DNA of 34,445 bases from Neokomagataea thailandica NBRC 106555 (GCF_001598495.1 NZ_BCZB01000005.1:1-34445), one strand, 5' to 3'; shown: positions 1-8,567, counted from the stretch's first letter. Program-made: numbers and translations. Notes: generated from the sequence alone by a model not told the origin.

Positions 1-95
1 GCACCGGGGCCTTTGCGCCCGCAGGCAGAGAGGCTGGTGAGTAAGACGAGTCCACAAAGTAGACCACGGCAGATGGAAAGAGGGCCGGTACGCAT
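1..95 (-). CDS. LptM/YifL-like small lipoprotein, partial (5' end only)
   Basis: Reading the minus strand from the ATG at 95 gives a signal peptide with a hydrophobic core followed by the lipobox LSAC and then GRKGPG, running off the left edge. The pattern LSxCGRKGP is characteristic of the LptM (formerly YifL) lipoproteins, which in E. coli help mature the LptDE outer-membrane LPS translocon. In many alphaproteobacteria this gene lies just upstream of lysA, which would be outside the window here. An in-frame ATG at 140 would add 15 residues; neither start has a strong ribosome site. It is divergent from tdk. The identity rests on the lipobox and the few residues after it, so it is probable rather than certain. 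Confidence 0.6.
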   Translation of the reverse strand, partial: MRTGPLSICRGLLCGLVLLTSLSACGRKGPG

Positions 96-219
96 CACGG
101 AGAAGAAGGCCTTTCGTGTTTCTGGCGTTTTTTCTCGCATTTTCAGGTGGGTTTCATCAAGGGCAGGGGGTGACAAAACTGTCAAGATCAGGCTGATGGG
201 GCGTGAGAAAGGAATGCTT

Positions 220-768
220 ATGTGTCGTTCAGGACGGCTGGTCCTTTATGTTGGCCCGATGTTTTCAGGTAAATCAGCGCATTTGATTGCTGCTGCGCAT
301 GCTGCACCATGCCCGTTGGAGAAGGTGCTCGTTCTGAAACCAGCCTTTGATACGCGGAGTGGTGCTGAAATTGCCAGCCGCAATGGTCTGTCTTTGGCGG
401 CACGCTCGGTAGCATCATGGCCGCAGGATATCGAAGAGTATGAGGCTATTGTGTTGGATGAGGCGCAGTTCATGGTGTCTCCTCATTATGAAGGAGATAT
501 TGTGGAGGAACTTCTGGCGGCTCGTGCGTGTGGGATGACAGTTATTGTTGGTGGGTTGAATACGGATTATCGGAAAGAAGATTTCCCAATCGTCGCAGCC
601 TTGGCGAAGCATGCGGATGAAGTGCATGCCTTGGCCGCTTGGTGCCATATTTGTGGTGACACGGCCCGTTGGACGGCTAAGATCCGTGATACTGGCCAGC
701 TCTTAGAAACGGGCGATAGTGAGTTGTACCAAGCGTTGTGTGAAGCGCACTGGCATCTGCCAGAATAA
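220..768 (+). CDS. tdk: Thymidine kinase
   Basis: Type II thymidine kinase of the pyrimidine salvage pathway (thymidine + ATP to dTMP). From the ATG at 220 the protein has 182 residues. The P-loop GPMFSGKS is at residues 12-19, the Walker B/catalytic motif DEAQF at 80-84 (E81 as base), and a structural zinc site is formed by C142, C145, C174 and H177. The lasso/substrate tyrosine fits Y170. The reading frame stays open upstream to position 13, but the extension is unlike the family. The purine-rich stretch GAGAAAGGA just before 214 is placed better for ATG 220 than for ATG 214. Length is slightly below E. coli Tdk (205 residues). It stands alone, divergent from the lipoprotein gene. Confidence 0.93.
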   Translation: MCRSGRLVLYVGPMFSGKSAHLIAAAHAAPCPLEKVLVLKPAFDTRSGAEIASRNGLSLAARSVASWPQDIEEYEAIVLDEAQFMVSPHYEGDIVEELLAARACGMTVIVGGLNTDYRKEDFPIVAALAKHADEVHALAAWCHICGDTARWTAKIRDTGQLLETGDSELYQALCEAHWHLPE

Positions 769-777
769 ACGGAAGGT

Positions 778-824
778 AAAAAATATGTTTCTGAGAGACG
801 GTGAGGTTCTACTCAGAAACATAT
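778..824 (-). terminator. Rho-independent terminator after the FKBP gene
   Basis: A perfect 13-bp inverted repeat (783-795 with 812-824, 16-base loop) lies nine bases past the FKBP stop codon. On the minus strand it is followed by a run of six T (783-778). It would end the argG-FKBP transcript. The convergent tdk transcript may also use the hairpin, although there is no T-run on that strand. Confidence 0.85.
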
Positions 825-832
825 CGTGTGCA

Positions 833-1339
833 TTATTGCTGCCCGCCGCCGCCAACACCTAAAAGGTGGATCTTAAAGATGAGTGGGCTATTGGGTGGGA
901 TGATGCCGGGGTGGCGTGGGCCGTAAGCCAGTTTGGGCGGCAGGTACAGCATCCATTCGTCACCGACATGCATCATAGGCAGGGCTTCAATCCAGCCTTG
1001 GACCAAGCCATCAAGCGGCATTTCTGAGTAAGCGCCGTTATTATGCATATCGGAGCTGTCAAAAATGCCGCCATCAGGTAGGCGACCTTCGTATATCACC
1101 ATGACCATAGAGCCGCGATGCGGGCTATCACCGTCCTTCGGGCCGGAGCGCAGCACTTTATAGGCTAGGCCGTCCGGGAGTTTTTGTACGCCCGGTTTAG
1201 CGTAGACTTGCTGCATGAATTGCTCTGGCGTTAAGGCTGGGCCCTCATCAACATCATCATGATGGGCACAGCCGCCGAGGGCGGATATGCCCAGAGCAAG
1301 CAGAAGAGGCGCGAAGAGCGAGCGTGTAGCGCGGATCAT
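833..1339 (-). CDS. FKBP-type peptidyl-prolyl cis-trans isomerase, lipoprotein
   Basis: 168 residues. The N-terminal signal peptide ends in lipobox LGGC (C24), so the protein should be lipid-anchored in the envelope. The C-terminal half is an FKBP domain (about residues 75-165) with recognisable MVIYEGRLPDGGIFDSS, the strand around GWIEALPMMHVGDEW and YLPPKLAYGP. It catalyses proline isomerisation during folding of exported proteins. It follows argG by 20 bases and has its own AAGGA ribosome site, so the two are probably cotranscribed, although the functions are unrelated. Acidic/histidine residues (HHDDVDEG) just after the lipid cysteine may act as an outer-membrane sorting spacer; that is inference. 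Confidence 0.88.
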   Translation of the reverse strand: MIRATRSLFAPLLLALGISALGGCAHHDDVDEGPALTPEQFMQQVYAKPGVQKLPDGLAYKVLRSGPKDGDSPHRGSMVMVIYEGRLPDGGIFDSSDMHNNGAYSEMPLDGLVQGWIEALPMMHVGDEWMLYLPPKLAYGPRHPGIIPPNSPLIFKIHLLGVGGGGQQ

Positions 1340-1359
1340 GGTGTGGTCCTTGCGTCGTC

Positions 1360-2592
1360 TCAGAGAGCGCCACCACGGCGGCCGATTTGACCACCAAGGC
1401 GGAGGCGCAGAGCGTTAAGCTTGATGAAGCCGAGTGCGTCTTGTTGGTTGTAAGCGCCTTCGTCATCTTCAAATGTCACGACGCGTGCATCATACAGGCT
1501 GTTCGGGCTTTCACGGCCGACGCAGACGACATTGCCCTTGTAGAGTTTCATGCGGACACGGCCAGTGACGGAATGCTGGCTGGTGTCGATGAGGGCTTGC
1601 AGCATGCGGCGCTCTGGGGAGAACCAGAAGCCGTTATAGATCAGCTCTGCATAGCGCGGCATGATGCTGTCTTTAAGGTGAGCGGCTTCACGGTCCAGCG
1701 TGATGCTTTCGATCGCGCGGTGAGCTGCGAGCAGGATTGTACCGCCCGGTGTTTCGTAAATACCGCGTGACTTCATGCCGACAAAACGGTTTTCGACGAT
1801 GTCTAGGCGACCAATACCATTGTCACGGCCGAGTTCATTCAGGCGTGTGAGAATGGTTGCTGGCGTCATTTCTACGCCGTTAATGGCAGTTGCATCACCA
1901 TGAACGAAGTCGATCGTGATTTCAGTGGGCTTGTCTGGTGCTGCTTCAGGGGAGATGGTGCGCTGGAACACGATCTCATCCGGTGCGACGGCCGGGTCTT
2001 CGAGAAGTTTACCTTCGGAAGAGGAATGCAGCAGGTTGGCATCAACGGAGAATGGTGCTTCGCCGCGCTTGTCTTTGGTGACGGGGATTTGGTTTTCTTC
2101 GGCGAAAGACAGCAGCTTAGTGCGAGATGTCAGATCCCATTCGCGCCAAGGGGAAATGACCTTTACGTCTGGTTTCAGGGCGTAATAGCCGAGCTCAAAA
2201 CGGACTTGGTCATTGCCCTTGCCAGTTGCACCATGGGCTACGGCGTCAGCACCAACGGCTTCAGCAATCTCGATCTGGCGCTGTGCGATGAGCGGACGTG
2301 CGATGGACGTGCCGAGCAGATATTGGCCTTCATAGACCGTATTGGCGCGGAACATTGGGAACACGTAGTCTTTGACGAAGGTTTCGCGAAGGTCTTCGAC
2401 GAAGATTTCCTTGACGCCGAACATTTCGGCCTTTTTGCGGGCTGGTTCCAGCTCTTCGCCTTGGCCGAGATCGGCCGTAAAGGTCACGACTTCACAATTA
2501 TAAGTCTTCTGCAGCCAGCGCAGGATGACGGAGGTGTCCAGTCCGCCGGAATAGGCGAGTACGACTTTCTTGACGTCCTGGTGGGCAGTCAT
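1360..2592 (-). CDS. argG: Argininosuccinate synthase
   Basis: 410 residues, the normal length for bacterial ArgG. It joins citrulline and aspartate using ATP, the penultimate step of arginine synthesis. The PP-loop ATP site AYSGGLDTS is at residues 13-21. Conserved family blocks are visible: [19 protein letters not shown], and the C-terminal [12 protein letters not shown]. The ATG at 2592 is preceded by AAGGA about ten bases upstream. No argH is seen in the window. It is followed closely by the FKBP gene. Confidence 0.97.
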   Translation of the reverse strand: MTAHQDVKKVVLAYSGGLDTSVILRWLQKTYNCEVVTFTADLGQGEELEPARKKAEMFGVKEIFVEDLRETFVKDYVFPMFRANTVYEGQYLLGTSIARPLIAQRQIEIAEAVGADAVAHGATGKGNDQVRFELGYYALKPDVKVISPWREWDLTSRTKLLSFAEENQIPVTKDKRGEAPFSVDANLLHSSSEGKLLEDPAVAPDEIVFQRTISPEAAPDKPTEITIDFVHGDATAINGVEMTPATILTRLNELGRDNGIGRLDIVENRFVGMKSRGIYETPGGTILLAAHRAIESITLDREAAHLKDSIMPRYAELIYNGFWFSPERRMLQALIDTSQHSVTGRVRMKLYKGNVVCVGRESPNSLYDARVVTFEDDEGAYNQQDALGFIKLNALRLRLGGQIGRRGGAL

Positions 2593-2904
2593 CGTGGCGT
2601 GGTCCTTATGGTGTTGATACAGTCAGGCTTTGTCTTCTAGCACTGCTTTTCCAATAGGGGAACTGCTTTGCGGGTATTGTGCTGGGGTATCGCGTTTGTT
2701 AGGGGGAGGAGTAGAGCATACGGTGACACGGTAATATTCTCCTCGCCGTAACGACCTGCCAAGGCGTGCTATGTAGGGTTCCCAGGAGGCCCTACTCGTA
2801 TGTTCTACGCCGTTCTTTGAGCGGGGCCTAGTGAGGCTGGCGCTCCCTCAACGACGGGTTGAGGGAGGTTATGTTTTCAAAAAACAGAGTGTGTGTCGGG
2901 GCGT
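2593..2904. other. 312-base gene-free gap with structured segment between rlmN and argG
   Basis: No convincing reading frame and no tRNA. The segment 2727-2867 is rich in inverted repeats: 2764-2768 with 2807-2811 enclosing GTAGGG/CCCTAC around 2774-2796, then GCCT/AGGC near 2827-2836, then the strong hairpin listed separately. On the minus strand this is the argG leader; on the plus strand it would be a stand-alone RNA ending at that hairpin. The SRP RNA signature (GGAAGGAAGCAGC-type loop) is absent. Confidence 0.5.
2843..2878 (+). terminator. Strong hairpin, possible terminator
   Basis: A perfect 10-bp stem (CTCCCTCAAC at 2843-2852, GTTGAGGGAG at 2858-2867) with a five-base loop is followed on the plus strand by GTTATGTTTT, a moderate T-rich tail. 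On the minus strand it lies 38 bases beyond the rlmN stop but has no T-run there. It may end a plus-strand RNA or terminate or attenuate rlmN read-through. Confidence 0.5.
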
Positions 2905-4116
2905 TTAGTGGTTGCTGCGCAAGCGCTCGCTTTCCGTTTTGAGCTGCCCGCAGGCTGCGAGGATGTCTTGCCCGCGTGGTGTGCGGATGGGGGATGAGAA
3001 GCCTGCATCCATCACAATTTTTGCAAAGCTGTTGAGGCGGTTGCGGGTGGAGGGTTGGAATTCAGATCCGGGCCATGGGTTGAACGGTATGAGGTTCACT
3101 TTGGCGGGCAGATCTTTGATGAGTCGTACGAGTTCGCGGGCATCGGCGTCGCTGTCATTGACGTCACGCAGCATGATGTATTCGAAGGTGATACGCCGTG
3201 AGTTAGATGCCGCTGGGTAGCGGCGGCAAGCCGCGATGAGCTCTTCGATCGGATATTTGCGGTTGAGCGGTACGATTTGGTCGCGCAATTCATTGGTGAC
3301 AGCGTGAAGTGAGATGGCGAGGTTAATGCCCAATTCATCACCGCACTGATCCATCATTGGGACAACGCCAGATGTGGAGAGTGTAATGCGGCGGCGGGAG
3401 AGAGCGATGCCTTCACCATCCATGATGATTTTCATGGCTTTGGCGATATTGTCGTAATTATACAGTGGCTCGCCCATGCCCATCAGGACAATGGTGGAAA
3501 GGTGGCGTGGCATATCGGCGCTGGGGCTCGGCCATTCTTTATAGCTATCGCGGGCCGCCATGAATTGGCCGACAATTTCGGCCGGGCCTAAATTACGGAC
3601 GAGTTTTTGTGTGCCTGTGTGGCAGAAGGTGCAGGAGAGGGTGCAGCCGACCTGTGAGGAAATGCAGACAGCGCCGCGATCTTCTTTGCGGTCTGGAATA
3701 TAAACTGTTTCGGCCTCTTGCCCGTCGCGGAAGCGAAAGAGAAATTTGCGCGTTGAATCGACGGAGGTTTGCTCGGTTGCTGTGGTGGGGCGGCCGACGA
3801 TGAAATGTTCCGCCAGCTTGGCTTGCAGGGGTTTGGCGATGGTGCTCATCTGCGTGAAGTCGGTGACGCCTTGGTGATAAATCCAGTGCCAGACCTGCTT
3901 TGCCCGGAATGCTTTTTCACCGATATCGGTCATTACGGCTGCGAGTTCTTCGCGCGATAAGCCGACAAGGTCCCGGCGGCCATCAGCGAGGCGCGCTTCA
4001 GGGGGAGCGAACATGGCTGATTTCGCACGGATGCGGTCACGTTCGGCATCATTAAGGGCATCTGCTGCGGTTGAGTTAATGCGCGGCAGGGTATCTGGAT
4101 GAATTAAGGTGGTCAT
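2905..4116 (-). CDS. rlmN: Dual-specificity 23S rRNA/tRNA adenine-C2 methyltransferase RlmN
   Basis: 403 residues. A radical SAM enzyme that methylates C2 of A2503 in 23S rRNA and A37 in some tRNAs. The Fe-S motif CxxxCxxC is at C158, C162 and C165 within CTLSCTFCHTGTQ. The second methyl-carrying cysteine is C389 near the C-terminus. MGMGEPLYNYDN and the RITLSTSG strand are family hallmarks. The N-terminus is about 30 residues longer than in E. coli, with no recognisable domain. The first methionine is the only one before conserved sequence. It is upstream of argG on the same strand but separated by 312 bases. Confidence 0.96.
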   Translation of the reverse strand: MTTLIHPDTLPRINSTAADALNDAERDRIRAKSAMFAPPEARLADGRRDLVGLSREELAAVMTDIGEKAFRAKQVWHWIYHQGVTDFTQMSTIAKPLQAKLAEHFIVGRPTTATEQTSVDSTRKFLFRFRDGQEAETVYIPDRKEDRGAVCISSQVGCTLSCTFCHTGTQKLVRNLGPAEIVGQFMAARDSYKEWPSPSADMPRHLSTIVLMGMGEPLYNYDNIAKAMKIIMDGEGIALSRRRITLSTSGVVPMMDQCGDELGINLAISLHAVTNELRDQIVPLNRKYPIEELIAACRRYPAASNSRRITFEYIMLRDVNDSDADARELVRLIKDLPAKVNLIPFNPWPGSEFQPSTRNRLNSFAKIVMDAGFSSPIRTPRGQDILAACGQLKTESERLRSNH

Positions 4117-4253
4117 GGTGAGGGAGCCATAGCATGGGCGGGGGGGCTTTTTGCAAAAGAAAAGTGTGTATGCGTTTATTAATTCGTGTGTGTTGGAGGT
4201 GAGGGTTTTCGTGGCGAGAGGAGTGGGGGCTGATTTGGGGGGAGATATTTATA

Positions 4254-4535
4254 CTAATATTTTGTTTTCGTAGGTTTTTTGAAGGCTTCCCAGCATGCTA
4301 ATAGAGCGCCGCTCATGGCAAGGGCCAGGCTGGTGCCTAGGCACCAGCAGACAAGAGCAAAGCCAATATTTTTTTCGTGCTCAATATGGAGGGCGAGGCT
4401 TGTAAAAAGTGCTGGCCAAGCAGCGTAGCGCAGTAAGAGGCATTGTTTTTTGTGTAATCGTAATATCTTTTCTCCACGGTATGAGGCAGAGGAGAAAAGA
4501 AAAGAGGTTATAATGTCAGAAAGTATTTCAATCAT
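4254..4535 (-). CDS. DUF3325-like small membrane protein (iron-uptake operon)
   Basis: 93 residues, with two hydrophobic segments (about residues 39-53 and 57-82) after a basic stretch RLHKKQ. Size, layout and position after a PepSY-TM gene fit the DUF3325 family, which accompanies TonB-dependent siderophore receptors; molecular function is unknown. Its ATG overlaps the PepSY stop codon as ATGA (4532-4535), so translation is coupled. The DNA here is clearly more AT-rich than neighbouring genes. Assignment is by pattern and context, not by a clear motif. Confidence 0.65.
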   Translation of the reverse strand: MIEILSDIITSFLFSSASYRGEKILRLHKKQCLLLRYAAWPALFTSLALHIEHEKNIGFALVCWCLGTSLALAMSGALLACWEAFKKPTKTKY

Positions 4536-5989
4536 GATGAGCGTACACTTTTATAAATAAAAACATATGTGATAAAAAATAATAATGAGACGCATGATGT
4601 GGAGAAGTTAATTATATTATCTAAATTATTTCCAATTATTATAGAAATAAAAGATATGCAGCCGATGAGAGAGAGTATTTTTTTAGATTGAGTGGTTTCC
4701 ATGAAAAAGCAAAGAGCCATAAAAAGAAACAGCGATAAAAAGACCGTATCAATTTCCATATCTGAGCGTGACAGTGTGAATAGAGTATGAGGGTGGAGTG
4801 GGATTAAACGGTTTGCGACAAAAAATAGTGCAAACGAAATGGGCAGGCCGATGAGGATTGCGATGTTCAATCGTTCAACCACCTTAAAAGAAAAACTGTC
4901 TTTTTGGGTGCGTTTTTTACGGATAACCCAGAGATGAAGGCCGCTTGCTGTCGCTAATGCAAGTAATATGCCAGAGAAAAAATAGAACCAGCGCGTTAAA
5001 AAATTAGAAAACCGGGCGATATGTAAGCCATATATTAGAGAAAAAGCGCGAACAATCGGACGTTTTTCTTGTTGTTCGAGAATGATTTGGCCGTTATTTC
5101 CGCTAAAGCGTAACGTGTGAGTGTCGTAGCCAATATGCTGTCCATTGCCACTTTTGATGATCACGATGCTGGCTGAGTCATTGGGATTATAAATTAAAAC
5201 TTGTGCGATACCATCAGGGCCAAAACGTTTTTCGGCTTCTTGGAGCATGGGGACAATTGGTGCGAGGGGAGCTTTGTGATGTTTTGGTGGTAATGGCTTT
5301 GTAACGGGGTCAAGATCCGCATAATATTTCATTATGTTATGTGGATAAACAGTCAGAAGGCTTGCGGGTAATATTTGGGCCCAAAGTGTGACGGCCCCTG
5401 AAAATGCGATGATAAAGTGGAATGGAAGTGCCACAACACTCGTTATATTATGGAAGTCGAGCCAGCTTCTCTGGCCTTTGTAAAATCGTAGCGTGAAAAA
5501 ATCGGCGAATATTCTTTTGTGAATGATAACGCCGGTTATGAGCGCTAAGACAATCGCAAGACCGCAGGATGCAGATATAAGGCGCCCAAAAGGGTGTGGC
5601 AGCTGTAGTTCAAAATGGAAACGGTAGAAGAAATCTCCTCCCATTGTGTCTCGGATTGTATCGGGGGAGCCCGTCATGGGGTCTAGGGCGCGCTCTACGT
5701 AGCGTGTGCCGTTAAAATAGAGTGCTTCAATATAAGGGGCACGTTTTTCTGTAATGGTTAAATACCATGCGGGGGCAGAGGCCGCATGGGTTTGCAGCCA
5801 AGCAATGCCTGCTTCTGTGGCGTGCAGAGGGTCTGACTTTATGTCCGTTAATTCTGGGCGCATCCATTGGCTAATCTCGGGACGGAACACGGCGAGAGAG
5901 CCTGAGAGTGCAATCGCGAAGACAAACCACCCAATGAGGAAGCCGCCCCATTCATGGAGGCGTGCCATGGCGGACCGAAAATCGTTCAT
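4532..5989 (-). CDS. PepSY-associated transmembrane protein, iron-uptake type
   Basis: 485 residues from the ATG at 5989. The opening LHEWGGFLIGWFVFAIALSG is the signature first helix of the PepSY-associated TM family. More helices lie near residues 140-160, 190-212 and 335-360, and the C-terminal 120 residues carry at least three further helices. The large loops contain PepSY-like periplasmic regions. Homologues beside siderophore receptors are proposed to reduce or release iron from ferric siderophores at the inner membrane. An ATG at 6001 would add four residues, but the ATG at 5989 overlaps the upstream stop as TAATG, which favours coupled initiation there. The C-terminal half is AT-rich. 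Confidence 0.85.
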   Translation of the reverse strand: MNDFRSAMARLHEWGGFLIGWFVFAIALSGSLAVFRPEISQWMRPELTDIKSDPLHATEAGIAWLQTHAASAPAWYLTITEKRAPYIEALYFNGTRYVERALDPMTGSPDTIRDTMGGDFFYRFHFELQLPHPFGRLISASCGLAIVLALITGVIIHKRIFADFFTLRFYKGQRSWLDFHNITSVVALPFHFIIAFSGAVTLWAQILPASLLTVYPHNIMKYYADLDPVTKPLPPKHHKAPLAPIVPMLQEAEKRFGPDGIAQVLIYNPNDSASIVIIKSGNGQHIGYDTHTLRFSGNNGQIILEQQEKRPIVRAFSLIYGLHIARFSNFLTRWFYFFSGILLALATASGLHLWVIRKKRTQKDSFSFKVVERLNIAILIGLPISFALFFVANRLIPLHPHTLFTLSRSDMEIDTVFLSLFLFMALCFFMETTQSKKILSLIGCISFISIIIGNNLDNIINFSTSCVSLLFFITYVFIYKSVRSS

Positions 5990-6306
5990 TATAAACGCCA
6001 CCCCAAAAGAAATGCGGCAATAAGTAAAAGGGTCATGGGGGCAAGGCCGCGTTTGAGGAGTTGGGGGATGTCACGCGTGAGGCCGAACCCTGCTATGGTG
6101 GTGCACGGCCATGCAATGAATCCCGCAAACATTCCGCTGAGTGCGCGCTGTGGCCCATCTAGAGGAAGTAATGCAGCGCAGATTGCAGCGATCCCGGTTG
6201 CCACCACGTATCCCATGATGGCAGCCAAGGCGGCGTGCAAGATGCGGCGGTGTGTGGCTTTACCAGCTATAGCCAACACTCGCTTGTGCATTGCGGCGCT
6301 CACCAT
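5989..6306 (-). CDS. DUF3649-like membrane protein of iron-uptake operon
   Basis: About 105 residues from the ATG at 6306 (alternative ATG 6291). The reading frame is open further upstream, but that part lies inside the receptor gene and looks like an out-of-frame shadow. Two to three hydrophobic helices are visible: LHAALAAIMGYVVATGIAAI, the segment around GMFAGFIAWPCTTIAGFG, and APMTLLLIAAFLL. This matches DUF3649 proteins, which sit between TonB receptors and PepSY-TM genes. Its start overlaps the receptor's 3' end by about 46 bases and its stop touches the PepSY start, so all are one transcript. Its precise role is unknown. Confidence 0.72.
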   Translation of the reverse strand: MVSAAMHKRVLAIAGKATHRRILHAALAAIMGYVVATGIAAICAALLPLDGPQRALSGMFAGFIAWPCTTIAGFGLTRDIPQLLKRGLAPMTLLLIAAFLLGWRL

Positions 6307-8395
6307 ACCAGCACCAGTCAGAATAGCAGCTTGCGACAAAGTGTTTGTCAAACAAGTTGCGGACACTGGCTGAGAGGTTCCAGCCTTTGAGGGCAGGTGT
6401 TGCCCGGCCGAGGTCATAACGGGCGGAGGCGTCAAACACGGTATAATTGGGGACGTTGACGTCGCCATAGTTGCTGGAGACACCACCATATGTTCCCATC
6501 ATATGGCGTATGCCGAAGCCAAGGCCTGCCCCGGAGAGGTAGCCTTGGGGGATGCTGTAAAAGGCAAAGAGGGAGGCATTGCCACGGCTTGATTGCACGA
6601 GGGGTTTGCCTGTGCTGTCATCATGGACATGTTGTGAGCTGAATGAAGCATCCAGCATGATGCCTTTGTACATGTCTGCATGGGCTTCGAGTTCAAAGCC
6701 GTCGGAATGTACTTTGCCGCTTTGTGTGTTGTAGCCGAGGTTTCCTACAGGTACGAGCACATTGGTCTGCTCGATATGGAAGCCAGTAGCCGTGAGTAAG
6801 ACGGGGGTGCCGGGGATCTGGTATTTCGCGCCGCCTTCGAGTTGTTTGCCGAGTGATGGATCTGCTTGTCGGGCTGTACTGCCAGATTGTACGAGGCCGC
6901 TTTGTGGCTCGAAGGATGTCGAATACGAGATATATGGCGAAAGCCCGAAGTCAAAATGATACAGGGCGGATGCGCGCCAAGTGATTTGCTGAGGGTTTTG
7001 TTCTGCGCGTGTGCCTGAGGCGTAGGCAGTGCTGTGGTACCAGTCATTGCGGATGGCGCCGGTGAGGAAGAGATGCCGACCAACTGTGATTTGGTCTTGG
7101 CCGTACACACCGTATTGTTGTGGTTTGGTCAGGTAATCATAGCGCGCTGTGATGGTCGGTATAGTTTGGTGGTAATTGGGGTGTAGGACATCCAAATCTG
7201 GTGCGGCACCGAAGCCTACGGTCTCGGTTGCTTGGCTTTGTTGGTAGTCAAAGCCAGTCATGATGTCATGATGGAGTGCGCCGGTGGCGAGGTGGCCGTG
7301 CAATTGGTTGTCAAATGCGAGGTTTTGGAGGCGCTCACGCGAGTAGATGGCCCCGCGACTGAGTAAGGTTGGTGAGCTGTAGGTGCCGGTACCGTAAACG
7401 CTTTCGTATAATGTACGCACGTTGTCGTAACGACCGCGGGATGTGAAGCTCCACGCATCATTAATGCGTTGTGTGAAAATATAAGTGAGTGCGCCTTGGT
7501 AGCGCTTGAACTGCTCATATCCGAGATCACCATCGTAGAAGCTCCGCGGTAGGTACCCGAAAGAGGCTCGTTTCATGGTGCCGAGGTATGGTTGTGATCC
7601 ATAGGATGAGTTGTTTGGATCGTATTGGTAGTTCCCAAGTAGCGTCAAGGTTGTGGGGCCATTGCCGCCAATCATGACGGCGGGACTGATGGAGAAGCGC
7701 TTACTTGCCGTTTCGGATAATTGGCTGTGTTGACCATTGGCTGTGCCATAAATGCGGTAGCGCACAGTACCATCTGCGTTGGCGTAGCCGCCCTGATCTG
7801 CGTCGATGCGCCAGAGGTCGAAGCTTCCCCCGGTGGCGTTGAGGCTGCCGTAATTGCGCTGGTCCAATGGAAGTTTGCTAGAGAGTGCAACGAGGCCACC
7901 GGGGCTTGATTGGCCATAAAGTGCGGAGGATGGTCCTTTGAGGACTTCAACACGTTCCAAGCGGGACGTGTCGGTTTGTGCGGTGGCGAATCCTGTTGGG
8001 CTTGATTGCAGTTTTAGGCCGTCGAGGAATGTTGGCACGGTGAAGCCGCGTAGGGCGAACATGTCGTAACGGGTGACAGAGCCGCCGCGTTGGTCTGGCG
8101 TGACACCTGCGATGTAGCGAATAGCTTGGTTGAGGTTCAAAACGCCTCGGATGTCCATTTCATTGCGGGTAATGACGCTGACGGACTGGGCGGTATTGAC
8201 AATTGGGGTGTCAGATTTTGTTGCGGAGGCGGCTACGGTTGCGGGTTTGCGGCCATGTACAACAAGCTTTTCAACTGCGGGTTGTTGTGTGCTGGTTGAG
8301 GACGTTGCGTTTTGTGCGTGTGCGGTTGTTGTGTGTAGGCTTAGGGCAGCAACGCCGGTGAGGGCAATTTGTCTGTAACTCAGGCGGTTGAGCAT
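6260..8395 (-). CDS. TonB-dependent siderophore receptor
   Basis: 711 residues. A signal peptide with likely cleavage after AHA (residue 27) is followed directly by the plug domain (about residues 60-170: AQSVSVITRNEM, YIAGVTPDQ, LRGF, RVEVLKGPSSALYGQSSPGG). A 22-strand-type barrel follows, ending in the aromatic GYSW. There is no N-terminal signalling (STN) domain, so it should not signal to an anti-sigma factor. This is the FhuA/FoxA-like ferric-siderophore group; the ligand cannot be read from sequence. It leads the four-gene operon with DUF3649, PepSY and DUF3325 genes, and has a Fur-like box in its promoter, so it is probably induced by iron shortage. Confidence 0.95.
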   Translation of the reverse strand: MLNRLSYRQIALTGVAALSLHTTTAHAQNATSSTSTQQPAVEKLVVHGRKPATVAASATKSDTPIVNTAQSVSVITRNEMDIRGVLNLNQAIRYIAGVTPDQRGGSVTRYDMFALRGFTVPTFLDGLKLQSSPTGFATAQTDTSRLERVEVLKGPSSALYGQSSPGGLVALSSKLPLDQRNYGSLNATGGSFDLWRIDADQGGYANADGTVRYRIYGTANGQHSQLSETASKRFSISPAVMIGGNGPTTLTLLGNYQYDPNNSSYGSQPYLGTMKRASFGYLPRSFYDGDLGYEQFKRYQGALTYIFTQRINDAWSFTSRGRYDNVRTLYESVYGTGTYSSPTLLSRGAIYSRERLQNLAFDNQLHGHLATGALHHDIMTGFDYQQSQATETVGFGAAPDLDVLHPNYHQTIPTITARYDYLTKPQQYGVYGQDQITVGRHLFLTGAIRNDWYHSTAYASGTRAEQNPQQITWRASALYHFDFGLSPYISYSTSFEPQSGLVQSGSTARQADPSLGKQLEGGAKYQIPGTPVLLTATGFHIEQTNVLVPVGNLGYNTQSGKVHSDGFELEAHADMYKGIMLDASFSSQHVHDDSTGKPLVQSSRGNASLFAFYSIPQGYLSGAGLGFGIRHMMGTYGGVSSNYGDVNVPNYTVFDASARYDLGRATPALKGWNLSASVRNLFDKHFVASCYSDWCWYGERRNAQASVGYSW

Positions 8396-8428
8396 GGTGG
8401 TAGGTCCAATTTCATACGAATTTGGCCC

Positions 8429-8457
8429 CTAATACCTTTAATGATAATTATTCGCAA
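8429..8457 (-). promoter_or_regulatory. Promoter of the iron-uptake operon
   Basis: On the minus strand TTGCGA (8457-8452) and TATTAG (8434-8429) are separated by exactly 17 bases, 34 bases before the receptor's start codon. This matches a sigma-70-type promoter. Confidence 0.6.
8442..8456. promoter_or_regulatory. Fur-like box
   Basis: TGATAAT-T-ATTCGCA fits the 7-1-7 Fur palindrome (TGATAATnATTATCA) at 12 of 14 positions and lies across the -35 and spacer of the operon promoter. Binding of Fe-Fur here would block transcription when iron is plentiful. Confidence 0.65.
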
Positions 8458-8549
8458 TTAGAAAATGATACTTTTGGGGGTGAGAGAGGAAAAATATAAA
8501 ATTTATTTGATTGTTATTTCGTAATTATTTTGCCTGTGAAATTTGACGG

Positions 8550-8566
8550 ATAGCACGGAGTGCTAT
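8550..8566. terminator. Small hairpin after tlyA
   Basis: A perfect 7-bp inverted repeat ATAGCAC/GTGCTAT with a three-base loop lies immediately after the tlyA stop. There is no good T-run on the minus strand, so it is at best a weak terminator or an RNA 3'-end stabiliser. Confidence 0.35.
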
Positions 8567-8567
8567 G

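Noticed and set aside
1900-2640. Long plus-strand reading frame (246 codons) opposite argG
   Set aside because: It lies antisense to a clearly conserved ArgG protein and encodes no recognisable domain; it is a shadow of the argG codon pattern.
2640-2880. SRP RNA or tmRNA in the rlmN-argG gap
   Set aside because: The SRP GGAAGGAAGCAGC-type loop and the tmRNA tag-coding signature are both missing.
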